Origin: Callipepla californica brunnescens | Lineage: Eukaryota; Chordata; Aves; Galliformes; Odontophoridae | Assembly (NCBI GenBank): GCA_023055505.1 | Contig: JALIRH010000098.1 | Location: 1,116,001 to 1,180,000 of the forward strand | Length of the DNA: 64,000 nt | Reading direction: 5' to 3' | Part shown: positions 1-11,003 of the stretch, one piece after another | How the letters are laid out: every line of letters begins with the position of its first letter | Position numbering within the stretch: the first letter of the stretch is position 1 | Made by a program: the position numbers and the translations under genes | The notes under the pieces: model-generated | Database searches by the model: none | What the model was told of the DNA's origin: nothing | Seen by the model: only the letters and a program-made list of their open reading frames with translations

Positions 1-1251
1 TTTGAGTTTTAGGGTCAAAGTTAAATTGTTAGTTTTAGGGTTAGGGTGAAGGATTGCTTTAGTTCTAGTATTAGGGTGTTTGGGGTTAGGGTTAGGGTAA
101 GGATTTTGGAGTGGATTAGGTTTAGGGTCAGGTTTGGGGGAGTTTTGGGGTTAGGGTTAGATTTAGGATTAGGGTTAGCAAAAAAGTTGTTTTAGTTTTA
201 GTTTAGGTTAGTGCTAGGATTAGGTTGAGTGTTCTTGTGAAGTTTAGGTTTAGGGTTAGGTTTAGGTTTAGATTGAGGTTTAGGGTAAGGAGTAGGGTTA
301 ATTTGACTTTTAGGGTCAGAGTAGAGTTAAGTCGTGTTAGGGTTAAGGTTAAGAACAGGATTCAGATTCCAATTAGGTTTTGGGTTCCTACTAGGGATAG
401 GCCTCAAATTAGTGTTAAGGTTAGGGTTAGGGTTAGGTATAGGGAAAGGGTTAGTGTTAAGGCCAGGGCAAGTGTATGGTTTAGGGAAAAGATTGGATTT
501 AGGGTTAGGTTTAGATGTAGGTTTGGTTTGATCGTTAGGGTGTGAGAAGGCACCGGCCTTGGATTTCATTTGGAGATTGGGTAAGGTTTAGGAATAGGAA
601 TAACATTGGTGTTTAAAAGATGATTAGTGTTAGTATTAGGGATAGGGTTACGGTTAGAGTTTAGTTAGGGTTGTTAGTTTTAGAGTGAGGGATAGGGGTA
701 TGGTTTGGTCTAGTACTTGGGTTAGGGTTTGGGATAGTCATAGCATTAGTGTTAGGGTTAGGGTTCCGTTAGGGTTGTGGTAATCTGATGCTAGGTGTCG
801 GGATTAGGGTTGTGCTTAAATGTGGGTTTGGTTTGAGGGTCAGAGTTATGGTTAGGGTAGAGTTAGAATTAGGGTAAGAGTTAGGATTAGGATTAGGATT
901 AGGATAAAGATTAGGTTAGGATTAGTGTTGGCTTTAGGGTTGTGTCTGGGAGAAGGGTTAGTGTTAGGGATAGACTTAGGGTAAGAGTAAGTGTTAGGAA
1001 TAGGCATAGGTTTTGGGAAAGTTTCAGAGTTTGGACTGGATTTATGATTAGGGTTAGGGACAAAGATTTTTTGAGATTTATGATTAGATTTAGGGAGAAA
1101 AGTAGGCTGACTTGTGGTCTTAGCAGTAGGTTTAGGTTTAGGTTTAGGTTTAGGATTCCATTTGTATTTATTGATCGAGGTTGGGTTAGTTGGAGTGTAA
1201 AGGTCAGAGTAGGGTTAGGCCTTGGGATAGGGTTAAGGTTTGGAATAGGAT
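1..1251 (+). repeat. TTAGGG-like subtelomeric arm, macro-unit 1 (first part)
   Basis: Degenerate telomere-like sequence with the G-rich TTAGGG strand on +. Motifs such as TTAGGGTTAGG are interspersed with variants (TTAGGTTTAGG, TTAGTGTTAGG). The same sequence, with few changes, recurs at 9520 and 14860, so it is a unit of a macro-repeat and not a simple array. Open frames here are low-complexity Arg/Val/Leu strings and are not genes. ERV-A interrupts it at 1252. Confidence 0.9.
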
Positions 1252-1686
1252 TGTTGTGGTTTTGTGGTTTTGATGCCGGTATTCCACATCAGAACATCAT
1301 GCAGGCCGTTAAGGAGTTAATGCTGTGGGAGCAGGGGAGGGGCGGAGCTCCGCACCAGACGCGAAGCCCGCGCTTTTTGTGACGCGCGGTCGGGGCTGCC
1401 GTGAGGAGTTCAGCACGTGTAAAATAAGCTCCCAGTTTTCTGGTTTGGAAATTTTGTCTCTCTCTCTCTCAATTGTTCAAATTTATTTAGATTTAGTAAA
1501 GTTCCCGTTCCTTCTCAGATCGTGCCGTTGTGTTTTTCTTTACAGACCCTCTATTCCCTCTGTTTCCCCTCCCCCTGGAGCGCGCAGCTTTGCTGAGGCG
1601 GCCGCGCGGCAGTTTTTTTTTCCTCTCCCTTTCTTTTTCCCTTCTCGGATCCCCCTTGGGTTACTGTCACGGATAACTCCGTGACA
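1252..1686 (+). repeat. 5' LTR of ERV-A
   Basis: 435 bp, from TGTTGTGG to GTGACA. It matches 4384-4818 except for one A/G difference in the GTGTAAAATAAG segment. It contains a (TC)n tract, and its first ~45 bp resemble the start of the ERV-C LTR read on the minus strand. Confidence 0.95.
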
Positions 1687-1692
1687 CATTAT

Positions 1693-1710
1693 TGGTGGAG
1701 ATGCCGGGGA
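1693..1710 (+). other. Primer binding site, tRNA-Ala type
   Basis: TGGTGGAGATGCCGGGGA lies 6 bp after the 5' LTR. It is the complement of the 3' end (with CCA) of vertebrate tRNA-Ala ending ...CCCCGGCATCTCCA, an 18/18 match to the tRNA as I know it. The related ERV-C uses a tRNA-Lys site instead. Confidence 0.85.
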
Positions 1711-3612
1711 ATGCAGAATTTGTACTCCCCTGTAAAACTGGTGCTAAGTGGACTAAGGGTTTTCATGTACCTTAGAGCATGTTGGCGTCTTTTTAAGCTC
1801 CTCATGTTCAGCACGGGAGTCATATCTGCATACAGCTGCTTTAGTGTGCTGATGGGGTTACCCCCCTCCCGCCTAAACAGCCTGGTTAATATGACAGATT
1901 ATACGGCATTTGGATTGGTTTCCAGGTACTCTTTTCAAGTTTTTACCTATGTTCAAGATGTCAGCCTGGTGACTGTGTTATCCATTTTTCTGAATGTACT
2001 CACTGTAACAGTAATTTACATCCTGTGTAGGAAGCCTTTCTCAGAACCAGACAGTGTTGAATGGCAGGGAAGGTGGGAAAAATTAGGAAAGAAATTAGAA
2101 GCGTGGGGACCCCCGGTGCAATGTGATTTTGATCTTGAGCACCTGCGGGATCCTGAGAAATTCAGTGAGTGTTTAGGTCAGGAGTCATGTGACTCAGACA
2201 GATCTGAGAAGGAACGGATTGTCTGGGGCTTGGCTTGTGCTTATCGAGCTATAATTGATATTCTTGAGAGAAATGGTTTCCAAACCGAGGTTCAGAACAA
2301 AAATGAAAACCTTGAGGTTAAACCTGACCAGTCACAGGAAGCACCGGCATCCGTGTCGGTTGCCCCTGTGGAAGGCCAGAAATGGAAACGAGTGTCCTCG
2401 CGGCTAGAACGGAAAGAAGAAGAAGCAGAGAAAAAAAAGGAAGATCCAGGTGAGGGGCCCTCTTCAGCACCACCACCACCACCACCACCTAAAAAGGCCA
2501 CTAAGGAAGGTGAGAAACGTGGAGACGACAGAGATGAGAGAGAAGAGGAAGATCCAGGTGAGGGGCCCTCCTCAGCACCACCACCACCACCACCACCTAG
2601 AAAGGCCACTAAGAAAAGTGTGAGACATGGAGAGGACAGTGATAATGAAGAAATCACCATTACTACTATTCGTCGGCCCCTAAAGATGACTGAAATCCAG
2701 GGTTCGAGAAAGGAGTTTGTACGGCGCTCAGATGAACCTATTGTCACCTGGTTGCTGCGGTGTTGGGACAACGGTGCCAGCAGCGTGTCCCTTGATGGCA
2801 ACGAAGCCCGCCAACTGGGAAGCATTGCTCGAGACTCAGCTATCGACAGAGGGATTAGTAGATGTCTGAGTGGAGTTGCTACCCTCTGGGAACGAGTACT
2901 AGTAGCTGTAAAGGAGAGATTTCCTTACAAAGATGATCTGGAGCCTAAGGTGGAAAGGTGGAATACTGTGGAGAAGGGCGTCCAATTTTTGAGAGAAATG
3001 GCTGTAGTGGAGATGTTGTACGATCCTACTTTCGTCCCTAACAATCCACACCAGGACCGCGATCCTGAGAAAGCATGGTGTAAAGCTGATGTATATCGGA
3101 AGCTCTCAAAAACAGCACCAGAAAGGTACGCAAGTACACTGGTAGCAACATTCAATATACTCGAGGGCCGAAACAGAAGACTCCCATTTCATGAAGTGGT
3201 TACTACACTTCAAAATTTTGAACAACAACTTCCACCATCACACGTTTCCATTGCAGCTGTATCATCGGTAGCAGGAGAAGTCAGTGACATAAAGAAGATA
3301 CTGAAAATGATACTGGAGGAATTGTCCTTACTGATGAACCGGGATGGACCTGTGTCAGTATCAGAAACACCGGATGAAGACGGGGATGATCCAAAGAATC
3401 TGATGGAGAAACTGATCAAACTGATAAAAGTCTCAGCCATCAAAGGCAACCGCCTCTCTGCTCGAGTAGATGACAGCAGTAACTTCATGTCGCGTGTGTC
3501 CATGTGGAGCTTCTTACGAGAGAATGGAGAGGACATGAAGAAGTGGCATAAAAAACCCACCCCTGCACTACGAGCACGTGTGAGAGAATTACAGCAGAGA
3601 TCAAGCTGCTAA
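1711..3612 (+). CDS. Gag-like protein of ERV-A (633 aa, membrane-spanning N-terminus)
   Basis: The start is the first ATG, 1 bp past the primer binding site; an upstream in-frame GTG at 1681 lies in the LTR end and is unlikely to be used. Residues ~14-49 and ~84-106 are two hydrophobic segments, with an Asn-Met-Thr sequon between them. A charged linker at ~205-310 carries two near-identical copies of a module ending in a run of seven prolines. The C-terminal half (~320-633) contains the IVTWLLRCWDN motif and aligns clearly with the Gag of ERV-C (53822-54931), which has one copy of the linker module. There is no CCHC zinc knuckle and no protease fused downstream. An intact ORF in an element lacking pol suggests recent coding constraint or simply youth. 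The Gag assignment rests on position after the PBS and on the homologue that precedes protease and RT. Confidence 0.8.
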   Translation: MQNLYSPVKLVLSGLRVFMYLRACWRLFKLLMFSTGVISAYSCFSVLMGLPPSRLNSLVNMTDYTAFGLVSRYSFQVFTYVQDVSLVTVLSIFLNVLTVTVIYILCRKPFSEPDSVEWQGRWEKLGKKLEAWGPPVQCDFDLEHLRDPEKFSECLGQESCDSDRSEKERIVWGLACAYRAIIDILERNGFQTEVQNKNENLEVKPDQSQEAPASVSVAPVEGQKWKRVSSRLERKEEEAEKKKEDPGEGPSSAPPPPPPPKKATKEGEKRGDDRDEREEEDPGEGPSSAPPPPPPPRKATKKSVRHGEDSDNEEITITTIRRPLKMTEIQGSRKEFVRRSDEPIVTWLLRCWDNGASSVSLDGNEARQLGSIARDSAIDRGISRCLSGVATLWERVLVAVKERFPYKDDLEPKVERWNTVEKGVQFLREMAVVEMLYDPTFVPNNPHQDRDPEKAWCKADVYRKLSKTAPERYASTLVATFNILEGRNRRLPFHEVVTTLQNFEQQLPPSHVSIAAVSSVAGEVSDIKKILKMILEELSLLMNRDGPVSVSETPDEDGDDPKNLMEKLIKLIKVSAIKGNRLSARVDDSSNFMSRVSMWSFLRENGEDMKKWHKKPTPALRARVRELQQRSSC

Positions 3613-3654
3613 AATTGAAGTGTCTCAAATAGACTTGGACTGGTAGAACAAAGG

Positions 3655-4262
3655 AGAGTTATTTTTAGCTCGGTGGGCCCATGAGACCTCAGGCCATCAA
3701 GGAAGGGATGCGACCTACAAGTGGGCTAGAGACCGAGGGGTGGACTTAACTATGGATGTCATCGCACAGGTTACCCAATGACTGTGATACATGTGCCATA
3801 ATTAAACAAGCCAAGAGGATGAAACCTCTCTGGCAGGAAGGGAGATGGCAGAAGTATAAATATGGGGAGGCGTGGCAGGTTGATTATATCACCTTGCCGT
3901 GATCTCGCAATGGTAAGCGTTATGTGCTCACCATGGTGGAGGCGACCACTGGGTGGCGGGACATTTAAGCATTGGGAGAAAAATCTGTCAGAAGCCACCT
4001 GGTTGGTCAACACTAGGGGATCAGTAAACCGAGATGGTCCTACACAATCCAGCTCCCTACAGGGGGAGATAAGGTCCCTGTAGTACATGTGAAGAGCATG
4101 TTGGGAAAAGCGGTGTGGGTCCTTCCAGCCTCTGGAAAGGGCAGACCCCTCCGTGGAACAGTTTTTGCACAGGGACCTGGGTGCACCTGGTGGGTAATGA
4201 ATAAAAATGGGGATGTCCAGTGTGTACCACAAGGGAATTTGATGCTGGGGGAGTGCAGTCTG
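3655..4262 (+). pseudogene. Integrase remnant of ERV-A
   Basis: After gag the sequence jumps to the end of pol. Pieces of a retroviral integrase are readable in shifting frames: an HHCC-type zinc-binding region at ~3670-3835 (AHETSGHQ, then CDTC), the start of the catalytic core with WQVDY at ~3868-3895 (first acidic residue), and a C-terminal domain-like stretch at ~4090-4262. Stops and frameshifts break it, and the centre of the core with the other two acidic residues is absent. No protease, RT or RNase H lies between gag and this fragment. Confidence 0.75.
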
Positions 4263-4369
4263 TGATTCCATGTGTATATGTATATGTATAGATCTATTTG
4301 TATGTAATCTGTGTTATTGCTGTTCTTGGTTCTATATAGATACATGTTAAGCATGATGTGATGATGTGG

Positions 4370-4383
4370 AATAAGGGGTGGAA
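4370..4383 (+). other. Polypurine tract of ERV-A
   Basis: ATAAGGGGTGGAA sits directly before the TG of the 3' LTR, the position of the plus-strand primer. Confidence 0.75.
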
Positions 4384-4818
4384 TGTTGTGGTTTTGTGGT
4401 TTTGATGCCGGTATTCCACATCAGAACATCATGCAGGCCGTTAAGGAGTTAATGCTGTGGGAGCAGGGGAGGGGCGGAGCTCCGCACCAGACGCGAAGCC
4501 CGCGCTTTTTGTGACGCGCGGTCGGGGCTGCCGTGAGGAGTTCAGCACGTGTAAAGTAAGCTCCCAGTTTTCTGGTTTGGAAATTTTGTCTCTCTCTCTC
4601 TCAATTGTTCAAATTTATTTAGATTTAGTAAAGTTCCCGTTCCTTCTCAGATCGTGCCGTTGTGTTTTTCTTTACAGACCCTCTATTCCCTCTGTTTCCC
4701 CTCCCCCTGGAGCGCGCAGCTTTGCTGAGGCGGCCGCGCGGCAGTTTTTTTTTCCTCTCCCTTTCTTTTTCCCTTCTCGGATCCCCCTTGGGTTACTGTC
4801 ACGGATAACTCCGTGACA
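4384..4818 (+). repeat. 3' LTR of ERV-A
   Basis: 435 bp, one difference from the 5' LTR. Followed by the AGGAT target-site duplication. Confidence 0.95.
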
Positions 4819-5057
4819 AGGATTAGGATTCAAATGATGTTACGGGTTGGTGTTAGGGTTAGGGAAAGGTTAGGATCAGGGTTGAGGTCAGGGTTAGGTA
4901 TAGGAAAAGGGTTAGTGTTAGGGCTAGGGCAATTGGAAGGGTTAGGCTTAGATATTAGGGTTAGGTTTAGGCGGAGGTTTGGTTGGAGTGTCAGGGTGAG
5001 AGAAGGGGTAGGCCTGGGGTTTGGTTTTGGGTTACATCATACAAATCATCCCATACA
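4819..5057 (+). repeat. TTAGGG-like arm, macro-unit 1 (resumed)
   Basis: Continuation of the G-strand arm after ERV-A, colinear with 10768-11003 and 16112-16350. It contains the module GAGAGAAGGGGTAGGCCTGG at ~5000, which appears in reverse complement on the CCCTAA arm at ~5300. Confidence 0.9.
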
Positions 5058-5222
5058 TTAGCTGGGGTGGGAGGTGCAAGGAACAGCCAGCAAAGTGCTG
5101 AGTTCATTCCAATCAGAGGACCTGAAGATCGGGTAGCTACTATCAAACCGTTTGTGTTGCCAATTCCGATGATATTTATGGGGCCCTGATGTTATGGTTC
5201 AGTGGGGAGTCACTATCAAGTC
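5058..5222 (+). pseudogene. Hinge of macro-unit 1: retroviral protease C-terminal fragment
   Basis: Non-telomeric sequence of ~165 bp between the oppositely oriented arms. One frame reads GGARNSQQSAEF and later VLPIP; the next frame reads LWGPDVMVQWGV. This matches the C-terminal part of a betaretrovirus-type protease, whose hallmark is a W/L-G-R-D motif, running towards RT. There is a 1-nt frameshift near 5180. The identical segment in macro-unit 3 (16351-16515) continues directly into RT, which confirms the source. Here it breaks off after ATCAAGTC and CCCTAA-type sequence follows. Confidence 0.8.
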
Positions 5223-8200
5223 CAAACCCAATCCAAACCCCAAACCTACTCCTATTCCTAAACCTTATCTTAACCCTAAACCAAACCCAAACCCAAGGCC
5301 CTCCCCTTCTCTCAGCCTAACACTCAAACTAACCTAAACCCGAAACTAACCCTACATTTATCCTAATCTTATCCATATTCTAAGGCCTAACCCTACTCTG
5401 ACCAGAAAGCTCATGTTGTCTAAAATCTACCCCTTACCTAAAACCTAAATCGACAAAAAAACCTAACCCGAAACCTCAACCTAACTCTTCTCCTAACTAG
5501 AACACCAGCACTTCACCTTACCCTAACTGGAAACCTAGGACTAAATCCTTACCTTGTCCAGAACCCTATTCCTAACCCAAACCAGAATTCGAACCTCTAC
5601 CCTAACCAAAACCCTTCCCCTAAACCTAAACCTAATGCTACCCTCAACCAAACCCTAGCCCTAAATCCTACCCTAAAACCAACACCACGTTTAAGCTCAA
5701 ACCTCAAGCCTCAAAGAAAGCATCAGATTACCGCAGATCTCACCTAACACTAACCCCAATCCAATCCCTACTACTAACCCCAAACCCAATCCAAACACCA
5801 AAACTATTCCTATTCCTAAACCTAACACTAAGCCAGAACCAAACCCAAGGCCTACCCCTTCTCTCAGCCTGACACTCAAACTAACCTAGACCTGAACGCA
5901 ACGCTAAATCAAATACTAAAACTCACCCTTAGCCAAGGCCCTTTTAGGACCCTTCCCTGGTCCTAAAACTAAAGAGAACCCTTCATCTACATCCCTAACC
6001 CTTACCCTAAACCTAAATCTACACCAAAACCTAACCCTAACCCTAACATGTCTTCTAACTGTAAAACTAACGCTTCACCTAACCCGAACTGAAACCCCAG
6101 GACTAAACCTTACCTAACACCTAGCTATATTCCTAACCCTATCCTGAAACCTAACGTTAACCCTAACCCTAAAAACAACTTGGAACCAAACCCTAACCCT
6201 AACCTAACCCTTATCAGAACCCTAAATCTAATCCTAACCGTTACCTCAATTTAACTCCAATTCTTCCTGAAATCTAAATGGGACCTTAAAACCAACCCCA
6301 GATTGAAGCCCAACCCTAAACCTAACACAAAGCATTAGATTACCACAGCCATCACCTAACTCTAACCCCAGCCTTAACGCTAACACTATCCCAAACACTA
6401 TTCCAATTCCTAAACCCAACACAAACCCAAAAACACAAAGCCTACAATTCTCACAGCCTAACACTGAAAGGAAACCTAAATCTTACCCTAACTCTAAAAC
6501 TAATCCAAAGCATGACCACAATTTAAACTCTAAATCTACCTTCAAACTAAAGCTGACCCTAACACCAACCTCAAGTAAAAGCCCAACCCTAAGCCTAACA
6601 CAAAGCATTAGATTACCACAACGCTCACCTAACTTGTAACCCCCACCCTAACACTAATACTAAAGCAATCAGATTCCAAATACTAACCCAATTCCTATTC
6701 TGAAACCCAAAACTATTCCAAAAACAAACCCAAGGCCTAACCTTTCTCTCACCCTAACAATCAAAGAAAACCTATTCCTAAACCTAATCCTAAATCTAGT
6801 CCTAACCCTAACCCTCACCCTTAATCTAACCCCAACCCCCACCCAGAAGCTAACACTTAGCATTGTACAATACCTAAACGTACCCCTAATCCTTATCACT
6901 AAACCTAAAAGGAACCTGAAACATAGTGCTAAATCCGAACCCTAACCCTGAAGACTAACGCTAACAATGAACCAATTCCTATACCTTTTCCTTCCTCCAA
7001 ATTGATTCCTAGCACTAACCCTAACCCTACATTAACCCTATCCTAACCCTAACCCTAACCCTAGCCCTAAACTACATTAACCCTAACCCTAACCCTAACC
7101 CTAACCCTAGCCCTAACCTAACTCTAACCCTAACCCTAACCCTAAACCTAATGCTAACCCTTACCCTACCCTAACCCTAACCCTACCATACCCTAACCCT
7201 AACCTACCCTAACACTAACCCTAACCCTAACCCTAAACCTAAACCTAAACCTAACCCTAACCCTAACTCTAATTCCTAACCCTTACCTTAACTGTATCAC
7301 AATCCCTATCCTAATTCTTACCCTAACCCTAACCCTTACCTAACCCTAACCCAAAACCTAACCCTAACTCTAACCTTAACCCTAACCCTAACCCTAACCT
7401 AACCCTAACCCTAATCCTAACCCTAACCCTAACTCTAATTCCTAACCCTTACCTTAACTGTATCACAATCCCTATCCTAATTCTTACCCTAACCCTAACC
7501 CTTACCTAACCCTAACCCTAACCCTAACCCTAACCCTAACTCTCACCTTAACCCTAACCCTAACCCTAACCTAACCCTAACCCTAACCCTAACCCTAACC
7601 CTAACCCTAACCCCAACCCTAACCCTAACCCTAACCTCAACCCTAACCCTAACTCTAACCTTAACCCTAAACCTAAAAATAAATTTAACCCTAACCCTAA
7701 CACTAACCCTAACCCTAATTTTACCCTAACCCTAAGCATACCCTAACCCTAACCCTAACCCTAACCCTGACCCTAACCCCAACCCTAACCTAACCCTAAC
7801 CCTAACCCTAACCCTAACCCTAACCCTACCCTAACCCTAACCCTAACCCCAACCCTAACCCTAACAATAAATTTAACCTTAACCCTAACCCTAACCCTAA
7901 CCCTACCCTAACCCTAACCCTACCCTAACCCTAACCCTTACCTAACCCTAACCCTAACCCTAACCCTAACCCTAACTCTAACCTTAACCCTAACCCTAAC
8001 TCTAACCTAACCCTAACCCTAATCCTAACCCTAACACTAATTCCTAACCCTTACCTTAACTGTATCACAATCCCTATCCTAATTCTTACCCTACCCCTAA
8101 CCCTTACCTAACCCTAACCCTAACCCTAACCCTAACTCTCACCTTAACCCTAACCCTAACCCTAACCTAACCCTAACCCTAACCCTAACCCTAACCCTAA

Positions 8201-9490
8201 CCCTAACCCTAACCTCAACCCTAACCCTAACTCTAACCTTAACCCTAAACCTAACAATAAATTTAACCCTAACTAGCCCTAACCCTAATTTTACCCTAAC
8301 CCTAACCCTAAGCATACCCTAACCCTAACCCTAACCCTAACCCTAACCCTAACCCCAACCCTAACCCAACCCTAACCCTAACCCTAACCCTACCCTAACC
8401 CTAACCCTAACCCTAACCCTAACCCTAACCCCAACCCTATCCCTAACAATAAATTTAACCTTAACCCTAACCCTAACCCTAACCCTACCCTAACCCTAAC
8501 CCTAACCCTAATCCTAACCCTAACCCTAACCCTAACCCTACCCTAACCCTAACCCTAACCCTAACCCTAACCCTAACCCTAACCCTAACCCTAACCCTTA
8601 CCCTTACCCTAACCCTAGCCTAACCCAAACCCTAACCCTAACCCTACCCTAACCCTAACCCTAACCCTAACCCTACCCCTAACCCTACTTTACCCTAACC
8701 CTAATCCTAACACTAACTCTAACTTTATTCCTTACCCTAACACTAATCCAATCCCGAACCCTAACCCTAATCCTAGCCCTAACTCTAACTTTATTCGTAA
8801 CCCTACCCCTAATCCAAACAATAACCCTTACCCTAATCAAACCCTATCCCTATTCCTAACCCTTACCCTAACCGTATCACAATCCCTATCCTAACTCTTA
8901 CCATAACCCAAACCCTAACCTAACCCTAACCCTAACCCTAACCCTATCCCTAACCCTTACCCTAACCCTAACCCTACCCTAACCTTAACTCTACCCTAAC
9001 CGTATCCCTACCCTAACCCTAACCCTAATCCTAGCCCTTACTCTAACTTTATTCCTAACCCTACCCCTGATCCAAACACTAACCCTAACCTTAATGTAAC
9101 CCTAACCCTATTCCTAACCCTTACCCTAACTGTATCCCATTCCCTATCCTAACTCTTACCATAACCCTAACCCTGATGCTAATGCTAACCCTAACCCTGA
9201 ATCTAACCCTTACCCTAACCCTATCCCTTACCCAGAAGCTAACACTTAGCGTTGTACAATACCTAACCGTACCCTAACCCTATCCCTAAACCTAAAAGGA
9301 ACCCAAACTCTAACCCTAAATCTGTCCCTGAGCCTAACCTTCAACCTTACCCTAACCTTAACCCTAACCCTGTTCCATTCTCTAAACATATCTGTAAGCA
9401 TTACCTTCATCCTAACTCGAACTCTACCCTAACCCTATCCCTTTGACCCCAACACAAAACCCAGATTGAGCCTGACCCTAACCTAGGTAG
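5223..9490 (+). repeat. CCCTAA-like arm, macro-unit 1
   Basis: The telomere-like G-strand is now on the minus strand. 5223-7000 is degenerate with inverted matches to the TTAGGG arm; 7000-9230 contains long near-perfect (CCCTAA)n runs. An embedded non-telomeric tag (CCTTAACTGTATCACAATCC) recurs at ~7280, ~7450 and ~8050, with variants near 8860 and 9120. No genes seen. Confidence 0.92.
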
Positions 9491-11003
9491 CATAAAGTGT
9501 ATGTAGGGTGTAGGGTGAATTTGAGTTTTAGGGTCAAAGTTAAATTGTTAGTTTTAGGGTTAGGGTGAAGGATTGCTTTAGTTCTAGTATTAGGGTGTTT
9601 GGGGTTAGGGTTAGGGTAAGGATTTTGGAGTGGATTAGGTTTAGGGTCAGGTTTGGGGGAGTTTTGGGGTTAGGGTTAGATTTAGGATTAGGGTTAGCAA
9701 AAAAGTTGTTTTAGTTTTAGTTTAGGTTAGTGCTAGGATTAGGTTGAGTGTTCTTGTGAAGTTTAGGTTTAGGGTTAGGTTTAGGTTTAGATTGAGGTTT
9801 AGGGTAAGGAGTAGGGTTAATTTGACTTTTAGGGTCAGAGTAGAGTTAAGTCGTGTTAGGGTTAAGGTTAAGAACAGGATTCAGATTCCAATTAGGTTTT
9901 GGGTTCCTACTAGGGATAGGCCTCAAATTAGTGTTAAGGTTAGGGTTAGGGTTAGGTATAGGGAAAGGGTTAGTGTTAAGGCCAGGGCAAGTGTATGGTT
10001 TAGGGTAAAGATTGGATTTAGGGTTAGGTTTAGATGTAGGTTTGGTTTGATCGTTAGGGTGTGAGAAGGCACCGGCCTTGGATTTCATTTGGAGATTGGG
10101 TAAGGTTTAGGAATAGGAATAACATTGGTGTTTAAAAGATGATTAGTGTTAGTATTAGGGATAGGGTTACGGTTAGAGTTTAGTTAGGGTTGTTAGTTTT
10201 AGAGTGAGGGATAGGGGTATGGTTTGGTCTAGTACTTGGGTTAGGGTTTGGGATAGTCCTAGCATTAGTGTTAGGGTTAGGGTTCCGTTAGGGTTGTGGT
10301 AATCTGATGCTAGGTGTCGGGATTAGGGTTGTGCTTAAATGTGGGTTTGGTTTGAGGGTCAGAGTTAGGGTTAGGGTAGAGTTAGAATTAGGGTAAGAGT
10401 TAGGATTAGGTTTAGGATTAGGATAAAGATTAGGTTAGGATTAGTGTTGGCTTTAGGGTTGTGTCTGGGAGAAGGGTTAGTGTTAGGGATAGACTTAGGG
10501 TAAGAGTAAGTGTTAGGAATAGGCATAGGTTTTGGGAAAGTTTCAGAGTTTGGACTGGATTTATGATTAGGGTTAGGGACAAAGATTTTTTGAGATTTGT
10601 GATTAGATTTAGGGAGAAAAGTAGGCTGACTTGTGGTCTTAGCAGTAGGTTTAGGTTTAGGTTTAGGATTCCATTTGTATTTCTTGATCGAGGTTGGGTT
10701 AGTTGGAGTGTAAAGGTCAGAGTAGGGTTAGGCCTTGGGATAGGGTTAAGGTTTGGAATAGGATTAGGATTCAAATGATGTTACGGGTTGGTGTTAGGGT
10801 TAGGGAAAGGTTAGGATCAGGGTTGAGGTCAGGGTTAGGTATAGGAAAAGGGTTAGTGTTAGGGCTAGGGCAATTGGAAGGGTTAGGCTTAGGCTTAGAT
10901 ATTAGGGTTAGGTTTAGGCGGAGGTTTGGTTCGAGTGTCAGGGTGAGAGAAGGGGTAGGCCTGGGGTTTGGTTTTGGGTTACATCATACAAATCATCCCA
11001 TAC
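9491..11003 (+). repeat. TTAGGG-like arm, macro-unit 2
   Basis: After a short switch point (~9484-9519: CTAGGTAGCATAAAGTG then TAGGGTG) the orientation flips back to TTAGGG on +. From 9520 it repeats 1-1251 and 4824-5057 nearly base for base, without ERV-A; the empty site is at ~10760. Confidence 0.92.

Larger units (their letters stand above)
1252..4818 (+). mobile_element. ERV-A: young LTR retroelement with Gag-like ORF and deleted pol
   Basis: A complete insertion of 3567 bp with two 435-bp LTRs (TG...CA ends), a primer binding site, a long Gag-like ORF, an integrase remnant and a polypurine tract. It is flanked by a 5-bp target-site duplication, AGGAT, at 1247-1251 and 4819-4823. Macro-units 2 and 3 show the empty site. 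The LTRs differ at one position by eye, so the insertion is recent. Protease, RT, RNase H and most of integrase are missing, so it must have been mobilised in trans. Its gag is homologous to that of ERV-C at 51838-56265. A comparison with the chicken gag-only family ENS-1/ERNI (Soprano) is warranted, but I cannot confirm membership. Confidence 0.93.

Noticed and set aside
225..569. Overlapping Arg/Val-rich (+) and Pro/Asn-rich (-) ORFs, repeated at 9744 and 15084
   Set aside because: Both are translations of TTAGGG-like repeats and are copied with the macro-unit; composition alone explains them.
2292..2825. 177-aa minus-strand ORF with polyglycine
   Set aside because: Antisense shadow of the proline-rich part of ERV-A gag.
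7000..9230. A true chromosome end (terminal telomere)
   Set aside because: The CCCTAA runs are interrupted by variants and continue into further units, ERVs and genes on both sides, so they are interstitial.
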